Assembly: GCF_017497985.1 (NCBI RefSeq)
Contig: NZ_JAGDFV010000016.1
Span: 19,337-83,336 of the forward strand
Length of the DNA: 64,000 nucleotides
Direction: 5' to 3'
Origin: Meiothermus sp. CFH 77666
GTDB taxonomy: Bacteria > Deinococcota > Deinococci > Deinococcales > Thermaceae
The position numbers and the translations under genes were made by a program. The notes under the pieces are model-generated. The model did not search any database, was not told the origin of the DNA, and worked only from the letters and a program-made list of their open reading frames with translations. Positions 25,210 through 35,084 of this stretch are shown piece by piece; the stretch's first letter is position 1, and each line of letters starts with the position of its first letter.

Positions 25210-25910
25210 CGCAGGCCAAGCTGTTGACGCGCTGCCAGCACCTGCTGGACGCTCAGGTTCTTGCCTCGCTGGGCCTGCACCTCAGCCTCGGTAAAAGGCG
25301 TCTGGCCAGAAGGCAGCGCATTGCCCCACTGGGTGGCAATGTAGTTCAACACAGCGGCAAGTTCGGCATTGCTGAGCTGGGCGTATCCTGGCATGACCCC
25401 GTTGTAGCTAGCGCCCTTGACGCTGATCTGGCCTTGCAGGCCGTAGAGCATGACCTGAATCAGCCACTCGCGTCCACCCCGGGCCGCCAGAATCTCGGGC
25501 ACGTGCCCGGCCAGGGGTGGGAAAACTCCTGGAAGACCTGCGCCATTGGCCTGATGGCAGCCAATGCAGTTGTTGTAGACCTGTGCTCCATTAACTGTGG
25601 TAGCAGCCTGGGTTTGGGTGGGCGCCGGTGCAGTTGCCCCTGGCGCCAGACGGGTGGCCAGGTAGTTCAAAATGGCGGTGCGTTCCTCCGGGGTTAGCCT
25701 GAGGCCGTAATTCTGCATCTCGGTAATCAGGCTATCCCAGCGCTCGCGGGTTTGGCGCTCTCGAGTGACAAAGCCGATTTCGTGGCAGGTCTGGCACTTC
25801 TGCAAAACGAGTTCGCGGCCAGGCCCCTCGGGAAGCGCGTTCTGGCCAAGGCCCATCCATAAACCAACAGCTGCTAATAAAGTTACCCATACCAGGTATC
25901 TGGTTTTCAT
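25206..25910 (-). CDS. diheme c-type cytochrome, partner of the sulfite dehydrogenase
   Basis: A 234-aa exported cytochrome. The ATG at 25910 gives a signal peptide (KTRYLVWVTLLAAVGLWMG). Two heme c sites follow, CQTCH near residue 39 and CIGCH near residue 120, each with later Met residues as possible sixth ligands. It should accept electrons from the molybdoenzyme encoded upstream and pass them to the respiratory chain. An upstream extension of the frame to 25988 lacks a signal peptide and was rejected. Confidence 0.88.
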   Translation of the reverse strand: MKTRYLVWVTLLAAVGLWMGLGQNALPEGPGRELVLQKCQTCHEIGFVTRERQTRERWDSLITEMQNYGLRLTPEERTAILNYLATRLAPGATAPAPTQTQAATTVNGAQVYNNCIGCHQANGAGLPGVFPPLAGHVPEILAARGGREWLIQVMLYGLQGQISVKGASYNGVMPGYAQLSNAELAAVLNYIATQWGNALPSGQTPFTEAEVQAQRGKNLSVQQVLAARQQLGLR

Positions 25911-26060
25911 GTGTGCTTGTCCTCCCTGAACCAAGAGCATAACATGCTCTGATGGACGTTTTTGTGCGCGTTGACTAGTTTTGCACAAAACTAAAGAGAT
26001 TCTAAAAAAGCAACCGGCAACCGGGGGTATTGGGCTGCCGGTTGGTGCGTGCCAAAATGT

Positions 26061-27335
26061 TCAAGTGACCTTGAACTTGACCCGCATTACCCCGTTCCAT
26101 TCATAGCCGCGCTCGTTCCACCACACGTTGCCGTCCATAGGCTGGGTGCGGCCCAGGGCGTCGGTGGCGCGGGCCATCACTTCGTAGTCGCCAGGGGCCA
26201 GCAACTGCGGCGAGACCCAGCGGTACCAGCCGAATTTGCCATCGTTTCCCTCGATGAGAGCCTTGCGCCAGGTGGTTCCACCGTTCACCGAGACCTCCAC
26301 AGACTCGATGGGAGCCAGGCCATCGTTCCAGGCTACACCGCGAATCTCTACCCGGCGGCCCCGGACACTGGCCCCGGCCAGCGGAGAGAGGATGAAGGAG
26401 TTGATGTTAGCGCCCCAGTTGGAGCGGGAGTTGTCCAGGGTGTAGTTGTAGCGGCTGCCCGGCTGGGTGGGCAGGATGGGGGTGTTCCAACCCGGAAGCA
26501 CCGGCACCCGGTAGCGGGGCACCTGCTCGTTGCCGGGGCTTTCGCTGGCGGTAAAGTCGAGCTTGACAATCCACTTCACGTTGGGCGTGCCAAAGGTACC
26601 GGCGGCCACCAGCCGTACCGGGCCGCCGTGTACAGCCGGTAGGGGTTCGCCGTTCATGCCCAGAGCCAGCATGGCGCTGTTGTACTCCAGCACGCTAATG
26701 GGGAAGCTCTTCTCGTAGGGCTGGGCGCCGCCCTGGGTAGAGGCGTTCATGGTGATGAAGCGGGCGTTATCCCGCAACTTGACCCCTTTGGCCTCGAGCA
26801 GGGTCTTGAGGAGCACCCCCCGCCAGGTGACCTGGCCCACGCCGCCATAGGTCCAGGGGTTCCCCGAGGGCCGGGGGTTGAAGAACGAGCGGCCGTTGCC
26901 GGAGCACTGCAGCACGCTTGTAACCTCAGTCTGGGGTAGCCGGGAAAGCTCTTCCACGGTAATGCGGAATGGGGCGTCTATGAGGCCACCCACCTCCACC
27001 ACCCAGCCCGGCTGTACGTTGGGCTCGGTGGTGTTGAGGCCCGGAAGGTCTATGTTGTTGCGGATGAAAAGATTGGCCTTGCTGGTAATCCGCTCGGAGC
27101 CGAGCAGCTCCAGCGTAGACTCCATCACCACCGGGCGCGAGGAGAGCACCACCAGCTTGGGGTTCTTGCCCCGCACCACCTGATCGGCGGTGGCTTGCTG
27201 GGCTGAAGCCATGCCCATCATCCCCACGGCTGCACCCGCAACGGCGGATTTTTTCAGGAACGCCCGGCGGGTCATTTCCTCGGGGGACACGGTGTTATCT
27301 TCAGCAGACATTACTTCACTATCTTGCTCATTCAT
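26061..27335 (-). CDS. sulfite dehydrogenase-type molybdenum enzyme (SorA/SoxC-like)
   Basis: A 424-aa periplasmic enzyme of the sulfite oxidase family. A twin-arginine signal (TRRAFLKKSAVAGAAVG, residues 22-38) sends the folded protein out. The Mo-cofactor-binding domain includes LQCSGNGRSFF with the cysteine ligand, GVGQVTWRGV and the PAVHGGPVRLV loop. The C-terminal domain is the dimerisation fold (VEIRGVAWNDG...VEVSVNGG). It is followed by a diheme cytochrome and a MOSC gene, which fits sulfite oxidation to sulfate with cytochrome c. SoxC is the alternative, but no sox genes are visible. Confidence 0.88.
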   Translation of the reverse strand: MNEQDSEVMSAEDNTVSPEEMTRRAFLKKSAVAGAAVGMMGMASAQQATADQVVRGKNPKLVVLSSRPVVMESTLELLGSERITSKANLFIRNNIDLPGLNTTEPNVQPGWVVEVGGLIDAPFRITVEELSRLPQTEVTSVLQCSGNGRSFFNPRPSGNPWTYGGVGQVTWRGVLLKTLLEAKGVKLRDNARFITMNASTQGGAQPYEKSFPISVLEYNSAMLALGMNGEPLPAVHGGPVRLVAAGTFGTPNVKWIVKLDFTASESPGNEQVPRYRVPVLPGWNTPILPTQPGSRYNYTLDNSRSNWGANINSFILSPLAGASVRGRRVEIRGVAWNDGLAPIESVEVSVNGGTTWRKALIEGNDGKFGWYRWVSPQLLAPGDYEVMARATDALGRTQPMDGNVWWNERGYEWNGVMRVKFKVT

Positions 27336-27413
27336 GCAAGCCTCCCTTTGATAAAGACGTTGTTTTCAGTATTCTGTCAGCCCCATAGGGTTGTATTTGT
27401 GAGGTGCGCCAAC

Positions 27414-27426
27414 GTTACATTGTAAC
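27414..27426. promoter_or_regulatory. palindrome upstream of the molybdoenzyme gene
   Basis: GTTACA-T-TGTAAC, perfect 6-bp arms, about 80 bases before the molybdoenzyme start. It may be an operator; no binding protein is indicated. Confidence 0.3.
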
Positions 27427-27466
27427 TACTGAGGTACCCAGCATAGGTATCCAAACAGCTATAGGG

Positions 27467-29098
27467 CTATATTTTTTCAACCCTCGAGCGCTCCACCGCT
27501 CGGAGGCCGCGCCGCCCAAAACGCCGGGCCAGCTCCAGTTCACCCATTACCAACGCGGTTGGTCGCCCGTGCGGGCAAACCCAAGGCAGCTCACACGCGG
27601 CCAGGGTATCCAGCAAAGCCTGGGCGGAAGCGCCCGCCAGCGGATGTCCGGCCTTGATGGCGGGCAAACAGGCTAGCCGGGCCAGTACGCTGCGCCAGGC
27701 TTCGGCAAAGCTGGGCGCGCCCAGGCTGCCTTTTACCACTTCGGGGATGAGCGAGGGGTGCCCGGCCAGAAAAGCCGGAATGGTACGGATGCGGTATTTG
27801 CCGGGGCCGAAAGGCTCGAGCAACAGCCCGGCTTGCTCGAGCTCATGGGCGCGCTCGGCAAAGTTGAGTTCCTCGCCCAGGGCAAGCGAGACCAGCTCGG
27901 GGTGGGGGAGCTCCTGGGGGGGCTCTTCCCGGTAGCGGCGGGACAACTCTTCGTAGAGGATGCGTTCGTGGGCGGCGTGCTGATCCACCACGTAAAGCTC
28001 GTCGCCCGCCTCGGCCAGCAAGTACAGCTCGCGGAAGCGGCCCAGGTAGTGAAGCCTGGGAAAGCGGGTTCGCTGCACCGGAGAAGGGCCGGTCATGGGG
28101 GTGGGTTCGGGCAAAGCCCGGGCCAGCGAGTGGGCCGAGAGCAGGTTTTGCACCGCCTGGGAGACAAACCCCAGCACGGGTTCGAGCCGAACCAGCTTCA
28201 CGCGGGATTTATCGGGGGAGGTATTGACCAGCAGGTGCTCGACAGGGATGTCCAGGTTCAGCACGCCCACCGGAAACTGGCCGTGGGGCAGGAGTTCTTT
28301 GTAGGCGGCCAGTACGGCCTGTAAAAGGGGCTCGGGCCACTCCACCGGGCGGCCATTCAGGGCCAACAGCAGCCGGTCGCGACGGGGGCGCGACAGCTCG
28401 GGACGCGAGAGCAGGCCCGATAAACGAAAAGCCCCCTCGGTGGCCTCCAGGGGCAACAACCGGTTGGCCACCACCGAGCCCCACAGCAGTTTGGCAACTT
28501 CGCCAAAGCCACCCCCCGCATGGGCGATTTTCACTTCGCCGTCCACCACCAGTTGCAGGGCCATTTCCGGGCGGTGCAGCAGGTAGCGCGAAACCAGGTG
28601 TACCACCTTGCGCCCTTCGGCAGCCGGGGCCTCCAGGGCGTTTCGGCGGGCGGGCAGATGGCTGAAAAGGGTGGTGACCTCGACCCGGGTTCCGGCCGGG
28701 GCCGGGTGTTCCTGGAGCTCAACTTCGTCTTGAAAGGCTACCAGGGTTGCACCGCCTAGCTGCTGGGGGGGCCTCGAGGTGAGCCGCACCCTGGCGGCCT
28801 GGCGGATAGCCCACAGACCTTCGCCTCTAAAGCCCAGGGTGGTGATCTGTTGCAGGTCGGTGAGCTTGCTGGTGGTGTGGTGTTCCAGGGCCAGGGCCAG
28901 CTGGTCTTTGGGGATGCCGATTCCGTTGTCGCTCACCACAATTTTGTCGAGCCCGCCGCCCCACAGCTCGAGGTAAACCCGGGTTGCGCCTGCGTCGAGG
29001 GCGTTCTCGAGCAGCTCCCGCACCACATCAGCAGGATCCGACACCACCTCCCCCGCCGCAATCTCGCGGATCAGGTCGGGGGGCAGTTTGCGAATCAT
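27467..29098 (-). CDS. mutL: DNA mismatch repair protein MutL
   Basis: A 543-aa MutL. The GHKL ATPase motifs are present: ELLENALDAGA (Asn for Mg), VSDNGIGI and GFRGEGLWAI. The C-terminal dimerisation domain contains the endonuclease-type motif DQHAAHERI, so nicking activity is expected, as in Thermus MutL. It begins 5 bases after the mutS stop. Confidence 0.96.
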   Translation of the reverse strand: MIRKLPPDLIREIAAGEVVSDPADVVRELLENALDAGATRVYLELWGGGLDKIVVSDNGIGIPKDQLALALEHHTTSKLTDLQQITTLGFRGEGLWAIRQAARVRLTSRPPQQLGGATLVAFQDEVELQEHPAPAGTRVEVTTLFSHLPARRNALEAPAAEGRKVVHLVSRYLLHRPEMALQLVVDGEVKIAHAGGGFGEVAKLLWGSVVANRLLPLEATEGAFRLSGLLSRPELSRPRRDRLLLALNGRPVEWPEPLLQAVLAAYKELLPHGQFPVGVLNLDIPVEHLLVNTSPDKSRVKLVRLEPVLGFVSQAVQNLLSAHSLARALPEPTPMTGPSPVQRTRFPRLHYLGRFRELYLLAEAGDELYVVDQHAAHERILYEELSRRYREEPPQELPHPELVSLALGEELNFAERAHELEQAGLLLEPFGPGKYRIRTIPAFLAGHPSLIPEVVKGSLGAPSFAEAWRSVLARLACLPAIKAGHPLAGASAQALLDTLAACELPWVCPHGRPTALVMGELELARRFGRRGLRAVERSRVEKI

Positions 29099-29103
29099 GG
29101 CGG

Positions 29104-31656
29104 TCAGGCCCCAGGGGCCTCGAGAACCTCCGGAGAGAGGCCCTTGAGCCTCTCCTGCAATTTTCGCAAAAAGAGCAGGGCGTCCAGGGGGCTGGTGCGA
29201 ACCAGGTCGAGCTCCAGAAGTTCCTCCAGCACTTCCCTGGACAGCCCCTTCTGGCTGGCTTCCAGCCCGCTCATCACGGTTTTGGCCCGTGCCAAGACCT
29301 CTGCGGGCAGGCCCGCCAGCCGGGCTACTTCCAGCCCGTAGCTTTTGCTGGCCGGCCCCGGCAAGACCTGATGATAAAACACCAGCCCGCCCGCCTCCTC
29401 CCTGGCGGCTACATGGGCGTTGCGGGCAGCGCTCAAGCGCTCGGGCAGGGCGGTAAGTTCGAAGTAGTGGGTGGCAAACAGCGTGTAGGCCCGTACCCGG
29501 TCGTGCAGGTGTTCGCAGGCAGCCCAGGCCAGGGCCAGGCCGTCGTAGGTGCTGGTGCCCCGCCCAATCTCGTCCAGCAGCACCAGGCTTCTGTCGGTTG
29601 CGTTGTGCAGAATGGTGGCCAGCTCTTCCATCTCCACCATGAAGGTGCTGCGCCCACCCGCGATGTCGTCCGAAGCCCCGATGCGGGTGTAGATGCGGTC
29701 AAAGAGGGGCAGCGTGGCCGACTCGGCAGGCACAAAAGAGCCAATCTGGGCCAGCAGGGCAATCAGGGCCGTCTGGCGCAGATAGGTAGACTTTCCGGCC
29801 ATGTTGGGCCCGGTCAGAATCAGAAGCCGGGCCGAAGGGCTCATGGAAAGGTCGTTGGGGATGAACAGGCTGCTGCGCTCCACCACCGGGTGCCGACCCG
29901 CCCGGATGCTCAGGGTGCCATCGCGCGAGAAGCGGGGGCGGCTGTAGCCGTACTCCACCGCGGCCTCGGCCAGCGTGGCGTATACGTCCAGCTCGGCCAG
30001 CACCTGGGCGGCCTGGCGCACCTCGTCGGAGGCTTTGGCAACCTGCTCGCGCAACTCCAAAAACACTGCGTATTCGCGCTTGATGGCCTCGGTCTCGGCT
30101 TGCAGGATTTTGCGCTCCTGTTCTTTGAGTTCAGGGGTGCTGAAGCGCATCCGATCCTTGAGGGTCTGGAGGGCCCGCCAGTTCTCGGGAACCAGGGTGT
30201 AGTGCGGGCGGGTGACCTCGAGGTAATACCCAAACACAGCGTTGTAGCCCACCTTGAGGTTGGGAATGCGGGTTCTCTCGCGCTGCTCGGTTTCCAGCCG
30301 GGCAATCCAGGCCCGCCCTTCCTCGGCCCGGTGGCGCAATTCGTCCAGCTCAGGGTCGAAGCCTTCCCGAATCAGGCCCCCCTCGGTGATTTTCAAAGGG
30401 GGGTCTTCGACCAGGGAGGCCGCAATCTGCTCGGCCACGTGGCTCAGGCTGGGTAACCGCTCAGACAGGCTCGAAAGGGGCCCCAAACCCCCCAGAAGCC
30501 CGGTTAGATCGGGTAGGAGCGACAAACTGCGCTGCAAGGCCGAAAGGTCGCGGGCGCTGGCCCTTCCGGCCAGCAAGCGGGCTGCGAGGCGCTCGAGGTC
30601 ATGCATCCGGTACAGAATCTTGCGTACTTCGGCTCGCAGCACCCCGTCGCGCACCAGCGCCTCCACAGCATCCAGCCGGGCCTGCAAGGGGGCCTCCTCC
30701 ACCAGCGGATGCCGCAACCAGGCCCGCAGCAAGCGCCGTCCGGGTGCGGTGCGGGTTAGGCCCAGCACCCCCAGCAGGGTGCGCTCCTCGCTTCGATCCC
30801 CCACAAAACTCGGCTCGTAAATTTCCAGGGTTCGCAGGGTGGACTCGCTCAGTTGCATGAAGGCGCTGGGGTCGTAGCGCAAAAAGCTTCGTACCTGGGG
30901 CAGCCCGTTCTCCTGTACCCGCAGGGCGTAGGCCAGCACCGCTCCTGCCGAACGCAAGAGCGCCGGGTGTTCCAAACCAGGCGGCAGGGGGTCAAACTGG
31001 GCTTGCAGCGCGGCCCGCCCCACTTCCCCCTCGAAACCGGCCTCCGAGAGCATCACTGGAAAACGCTGCTGGAACTCCTGCAAAAAATCCGTTTGGTGGT
31101 ACAGCTCTGGGGCCAGCAGCACCTCGGCGGGCCGGAAGCGAAAGAGCTCGTCGTAAAGGGCGCTCTTGCTATACAACACGCTGCCGCGAAACTCGCCGGT
31201 AGAGATGTCCAGCAAGGTCAGCCCGTAGCCATCGCTGGTGCTGATGGCGGCCAGGTAGTTGGCCTCTGGCCTCAGCAGGTTCTCGCGCATCACCGTGCCG
31301 GGCGTGAGCAGTTGGGTCACCTCGCGCCGCACCAGCTTGTCAGCTTCCTCGGCCAGCTCTGTCTGGTCGGCTACGGCCACCCGAAAGCCCTGTTTCAGGA
31401 GCTTTTCCAGATGCACATCCACCGAGCGAACCGGGATGCCGGCCATGGGGGTGGTGAAATCCCGGGCGGTCTTGTGGGTCAGGGTAAGGTTCAAAGCCCG
31501 CGAAAGCCGCTCGGCATCCTCGCCAAAGGTCTCGTAAAAGTCGCCCACCTGAAAGAGCAGCAAATAATCGGGATAGGCATCCCGCAGTTCGACGTACTGC
31601 TCGAGCAAAGGCGGTAAGGGGCCCGGCCCCTGGCCCTTGAGGGTCATGCATAACAT
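29104..31656 (-). CDS. mutS: DNA mismatch repair protein MutS
   Basis: An 850-aa MutS. The mismatch-contact motif reads FQVGDFYETFGEDA, and the C-terminal ATPase has Walker A TGPNMAGKST, Walker B LVLLDEIGRGTST and the ATHYFEL motif. It is close to Thermus MutS throughout. The ATG at 31656 was chosen because GAGGGT lies about 4 bases upstream; an ATG 3 codons later is the alternative. I found no radiation/desiccation response motif upstream, unlike the Deinococcus mutSL genes. Operon with mutL. Confidence 0.96.
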   Translation of the reverse strand: MLCMTLKGQGPGPLPPLLEQYVELRDAYPDYLLLFQVGDFYETFGEDAERLSRALNLTLTHKTARDFTTPMAGIPVRSVDVHLEKLLKQGFRVAVADQTELAEEADKLVRREVTQLLTPGTVMRENLLRPEANYLAAISTSDGYGLTLLDISTGEFRGSVLYSKSALYDELFRFRPAEVLLAPELYHQTDFLQEFQQRFPVMLSEAGFEGEVGRAALQAQFDPLPPGLEHPALLRSAGAVLAYALRVQENGLPQVRSFLRYDPSAFMQLSESTLRTLEIYEPSFVGDRSEERTLLGVLGLTRTAPGRRLLRAWLRHPLVEEAPLQARLDAVEALVRDGVLRAEVRKILYRMHDLERLAARLLAGRASARDLSALQRSLSLLPDLTGLLGGLGPLSSLSERLPSLSHVAEQIAASLVEDPPLKITEGGLIREGFDPELDELRHRAEEGRAWIARLETEQRERTRIPNLKVGYNAVFGYYLEVTRPHYTLVPENWRALQTLKDRMRFSTPELKEQERKILQAETEAIKREYAVFLELREQVAKASDEVRQAAQVLAELDVYATLAEAAVEYGYSRPRFSRDGTLSIRAGRHPVVERSSLFIPNDLSMSPSARLLILTGPNMAGKSTYLRQTALIALLAQIGSFVPAESATLPLFDRIYTRIGASDDIAGGRSTFMVEMEELATILHNATDRSLVLLDEIGRGTSTYDGLALAWAACEHLHDRVRAYTLFATHYFELTALPERLSAARNAHVAAREEAGGLVFYHQVLPGPASKSYGLEVARLAGLPAEVLARAKTVMSGLEASQKGLSREVLEELLELDLVRTSPLDALLFLRKLQERLKGLSPEVLEAPGA

Positions 31657-31719
31657 GATACCCTCTGACAATTGTGGGCAAAGGGGTTCAGCGTTTTGTG
31701 TTGAGATGCAATTTTGAAA

Positions 31720-32232
31720 CTAACGGGCCACTTCCCAGGCCAGATGCTCCAGCTCGGGCTTTATGAGCTTGGTCCAGGCCACCATCACCGCGTTGGGCGA
31801 ACCTGGGGTGGAAATCACGACCTTCTTGCGGTAGGTTCCGGCGGTGGCGCGGGAGAGCATGGCGGCGGCGCCCACCTCGTGGTAGGAGAGCATCCGAAAC
31901 AGCTCGCCAAAACCGGGCATGGGCTTCTCGATCTTGCGGGCCAGCACGTCGTAGGTGGTGTCGCGGGGGGCGATGCCGGTGCCGCCGTTGAACAGGATAA
32001 TTTGCGCCCCGGCATTCACCATGTCGTCCAGCGCCTGCGCTACCTGCTCGGGCTCGTCCTTGATGATGCGGTAGCCCACGATGCGGTGGCCCATCGCCTC
32101 GATTTCGGGCTTCAGGTAGTGGTAGTTGGTGTCGGTCTCGGGGGTACGGGTGTCTGAGGCCGTAACGATGGCGATGTTCACCGGGCCCCTGGCCCTGGCA
32201 ATCTCCTTGTGCTTTTCGGTACTCTCGGACAT
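31720..32232 (-). CDS. moaB: MoaB-type molybdopterin biosynthesis protein
   Basis: A 170-aa MoaB/MogA-fold protein, which adenylylates molybdopterin before metal insertion. Markers: IVTASDTRT, the [15 protein letters not shown] motif, [15 protein letters not shown] and STPGSPNAV. The ATG at 32232 (MSESTEKH) was chosen because similarity begins shortly after; the upstream frame enters non-conserved sequence. It provides cofactor needed by enzymes such as the molybdoenzyme 5 kb away. Confidence 0.93.
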   Translation of the reverse strand: MSESTEKHKEIARARGPVNIAIVTASDTRTPETDTNYHYLKPEIEAMGHRIVGYRIIKDEPEQVAQALDDMVNAGAQIILFNGGTGIAPRDTTYDVLARKIEKPMPGFGELFRMLSYHEVGAAAMLSRATAGTYRKKVVISTPGSPNAVMVAWTKLIKPELEHLAWEVAR

Positions 32233-32406
32233 ATCCAAAATTCTACGCTGTGGCAGGGGCCGATGAGCGTGGGACAGATGGGATTCTTCCGAGGCTTCGA
32301 GGAAGCACAATAGGCAGAGAGAACGCTTGTGCCAGAAGCATCCAAGAAATAGTCGGATTCAAAAAGACCGTTGGCGAAAATAAAAACCCCGGAGGCTGTC
32401 TTATTG

Positions 32407-33351
32407 ACGCCAGTTTCGGAGATAGAGAAGAGAAGGAAAAGTCGTGCAGGTAGAGAAAAGAGAGACCTCCAAGTAGGCTAAGGGTGCAATCTGGCAACTG
32501 CCCAAGCCAACGAGGAGGTCAATATGAGCATATCTCTACCCGAGTTGTTCTGTGATGTGGATGATTTGCCAGGAGTTTAAGGCTGAACTGTCGAAAAAGC
32601 AGTGGGCAAGTGGCTCAGGACTGGCTGAGGGTTCAAGACGGGGTAAGCCTGGCCCCAAACCCAGGTTGTGTGCGAGTGAGGTGATGACCCTGTTGATTCA
32701 CTTTCATCAGTCCAGCTACCGAGATTTCAAAGCCTACTATCAGAAGTTATGTACTGGTGCAGTTGCGGGCGGAGTTTCCCAGTCTGGTGAGCTATCAGCG
32801 CTTCATTGAGTTATTGCCGCAGTGTCTGTTGGCTCTATGTGCTTATCTGAAGCGTTGTTTTGGGCCATGCACCGGCATCTCGTTTGTAGATTCGACCAGC
32901 CTGAAGGTCTGTCACAACCTGCGCATCCATTCGCACAAGGTCTTTGAAGGGGTTGCCCGGCGGGGCAAGAACTCCATGGGTTGGTTCTATGGTTTCAAAC
33001 TCCACTTCCTCTGCAATGACCGAGGGGAACTGTTATCGGTCTACTTCACCCCCGCCAATACCGATGACCGTAAAGGACTACTGCACATGATTCAAGGCAT
33101 GAAAAACCTCTTTGGCAAGATTTTTGCTGATAGGGGCTACATTTCCCAACCTTTGGTGCGGCAACTCCTGACCGAGTTTGGCCTCGAACTCTTCACGGGT
33201 TTGAAGAAAAACATGCACACCACCCTGTTCAGTCGCCAACTTCATGGTCAATGGCTTGTGTGCTCTCATCGCCTACTGCCACCAGCCCAAGAAGCCTTCC
33301 CTACGTCAAGAGCAGCCTTTTCAGCTTATCGCCTAACTCCGAACTGGCGTT
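32407..33351 (+). mobile_element. IS982-family insertion sequence, degenerate
   Basis: About 945 bp bounded by inverted repeats: ACGCCAGTTTCGGAG at 32407-32421 and CTCCGAACTGGCGTT at 33337-33351 (one base missing in the right copy). The transposase stop directly touches the right repeat, typical of IS982. I saw no clear target duplication. The element lies between moaB and the methyltransferase-like gene. Confidence 0.75.
32524..33336 (+). pseudogene. IS982 transposase, frameshifted and internally deleted
   Basis: Starts MSISLPELFCDVDD, then loses frame near 32560 where a base is missing before CQEFK. A second shift near 32745-32755 precedes LVQLRAEFPSLVSYQRFIE. The DDE core is readable (FVDSTSLKVC, GWFYGFKLHFLCND, ADRGYIS, GLKKNM). 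After KKNM a segment of roughly 40-60 residues is missing and the frame changes again before [19 protein letters not shown]. At least three lesions, so the enzyme is dead. Confidence 0.85.
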
Positions 33352-33483
33352 CGATAATGTCCCACGTGCCCCTCAACGGGCCGTTCTCAGTAAGGCAGTT
33401 ATGGGTGGAAGAGAAGGGCGACTTCGATTGCGGGTCATGCTCGAAAAGCAGAGCTCTGGCTTGTGAATCGCTGCTTGCTGTTT

Positions 33484-34698
33484 TCAAATACCAATTTGAA
33501 TCTTTTGTTCAATCGGTGGGTTTAGAATGTCGGGGTGGGGTAGGGCTACGATAAACTTGCCCCCCCGTTTTAGATACTCCTGATATTGGCGAGCCATCTC
33601 GCCGGGTTCACCGCTCAGCAGGAGCAGGTAGTCGGGTTGTTCTTCGAGCAGCTTGTGGATCCCATAGATGGGGATATGCACCCCAGCCATGTAGCGACCC
33701 TGTTTGCTGGTATCGCTGTCTACTACAAAATCAATCACCTCTCGACCCAGCCCAACATAGTTGAGCAGGGCCGTGCCCTGGGAATTAGCCCCGTAGGCGG
33801 CCACCCTTCGTCCACGGGCACGCAGTTCGGTCAGGAGAGCCACTAGGGCTTCGCGCACGGCGGCGATGCGGGAGGCAAACTCGAGGTAATAGGCGGCCCC
33901 GGTCAGGCCCAGGGCTTGTTCTTCCTCCATATACCAGCCCACCGAGGATTCGATCTGACGGGTCTTGCCCAGGTAGTAGCGCAGATAGCCCTCTGAGAGC
34001 GGTTCGACCCGCTGGAGCCACAAGCCGTGGCGGCGTACCAGTTCGTGCAAGGCGCTGACCGAGAAATAGTGTTGCTGATGGTGGGTAAAGTGCTCGAACT
34101 GCCGGGCCTCGAGCATCGCCCGCACATAGGGCAGTTCCATCACCACCAGGCCCGTATCCTTAAGCACCGCCGCGAGGCTCTCGAGCAACCCGTTGAGGTC
34201 GCTGCTATAGGAAAGCAGTTGATTCACCAGCACCACATCAGCCCGCAGACCTTCCTCGCGGAGCAGGTCGGCATAGTGGCGATCAAAGCGCTCGTGTCGG
34301 GTGGGAATGCCCTTGCTGGAAGCCGCTTTGCTGCGTTCTGGATGGGGCTCGAGATATACCACCCGCACCCCCGCCTGCATCAACTGGCGCATCAGCTCCG
34401 GGCTACTTCCTTCCAGGGCCAGCACCAGCTGGTGCGGGCCCAGCCGGTAGCTGTGCATCAGCCGCTCGAGCAACCCTTCCGGCATCGGCTGGGCTGGTGC
34501 CGGTGAGTCCTCGGCAGGGTCGCCCATGAGCTGAACCAGGCTACAGCGCTTGCAAAAGCCCACCTCGAGGCTGCGCCGTTCTTCGGGGGTAGCAAGCTGA
34601 TCGGCGCCCAGGGTGCTGGAGAGGGGCAGCCTTCCCAAACTTAGAAAGGACACCAGCTCTCCCGACCCGCACGAGCGACAAGTCTTGACTTTCTTCAT
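33484..34698 (-). CDS. C-methyltransferase-like SAM-dependent enzyme (TylC3/NovU type)
   Basis: A 404-aa protein with the three-part layout of sugar C-methyltransferases. An N-terminal zinc-binding domain has CRSCGS and CKRCSL cysteine pairs; a methyltransferase core spans roughly 90-250 (VVYLEPHP, DVVLVNQLLSY); the C-terminal domain contains VAAYGANSQGTALLNY. The usual glycine-rich SAM loop is weak (LVLALEGSS), so catalysis is uncertain. Family members methylate NDP-deoxysugars for antibiotics or surface glycans. The ATG at 34698 has AGGTGA 6 bases upstream. No sugar-pathway neighbours. Confidence 0.75.
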   Translation of the reverse strand: MKKVKTCRSCGSGELVSFLSLGRLPLSSTLGADQLATPEERRSLEVGFCKRCSLVQLMGDPAEDSPAPAQPMPEGLLERLMHSYRLGPHQLVLALEGSSPELMRQLMQAGVRVVYLEPHPERSKAASSKGIPTRHERFDRHYADLLREEGLRADVVLVNQLLSYSSDLNGLLESLAAVLKDTGLVVMELPYVRAMLEARQFEHFTHHQQHYFSVSALHELVRRHGLWLQRVEPLSEGYLRYYLGKTRQIESSVGWYMEEEQALGLTGAAYYLEFASRIAAVREALVALLTELRARGRRVAAYGANSQGTALLNYVGLGREVIDFVVDSDTSKQGRYMAGVHIPIYGIHKLLEEQPDYLLLLSGEPGEMARQYQEYLKRGGKFIVALPHPDILNPPIEQKIQIGI

Positions 34699-35084
34699 TG
34701 AAATCACCTAGCCGCAAGAGCGGCATCTCTGCGTAAAGGGTACAAACCAGGCCGTAATCCTTCCGTTATCGGGGTTTACCCGCATGGGTAGCGGGTTGTA
34801 CCGGTTCGTTAAGGGGTCTAAAATGAGCCTTTGCAAGAACAACGTAAGCGTAACGAGTTCTTTAACGAGCCAGCAGTGGCCTGTTAATCTTGCTGGAATG
34901 CAGACCCGAAAAGACAAAAAGCCACCTGTTGCATTAATTTCTGGTACTTCTCTGACACGCGCCTCCGGGCATCAGCGGGCGGCCAAACACCCCGTTTTGT
35001 GCTTTATCAGAGGATTTTGAACCAGAACGGACAAATGAACCTTCTGTCCTAAACATTTTGTTTCAAATGGGCTACCCTAAACAC
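34699..35084. other. intergenic region upstream of sufS
   Basis: No gene found. It holds a small GCCGC/GCGGC hairpin near 34711-34724 and ends in the leaderless sufS promoter. The DNA is lower in GC than the flanking genes and otherwise unremarkable. Confidence 0.4.
35073..35078 (+). promoter_or_regulatory. leaderless -10 element of sufS
   Basis: TACCCT, then AAACAC, then the sufS ATG at 35085, so transcription should begin at the start codon. The ModE-like gene at 56013 has the same TACCCT-N6-ATG arrangement. Confidence 0.65.

Noticed and set aside
31640..31720. possible damage-response motif upstream of mutS
   Set aside because: CATAA and TTATG fragments occur (GCATAACATG) but not with 7-bp spacing or palindromic pairing.
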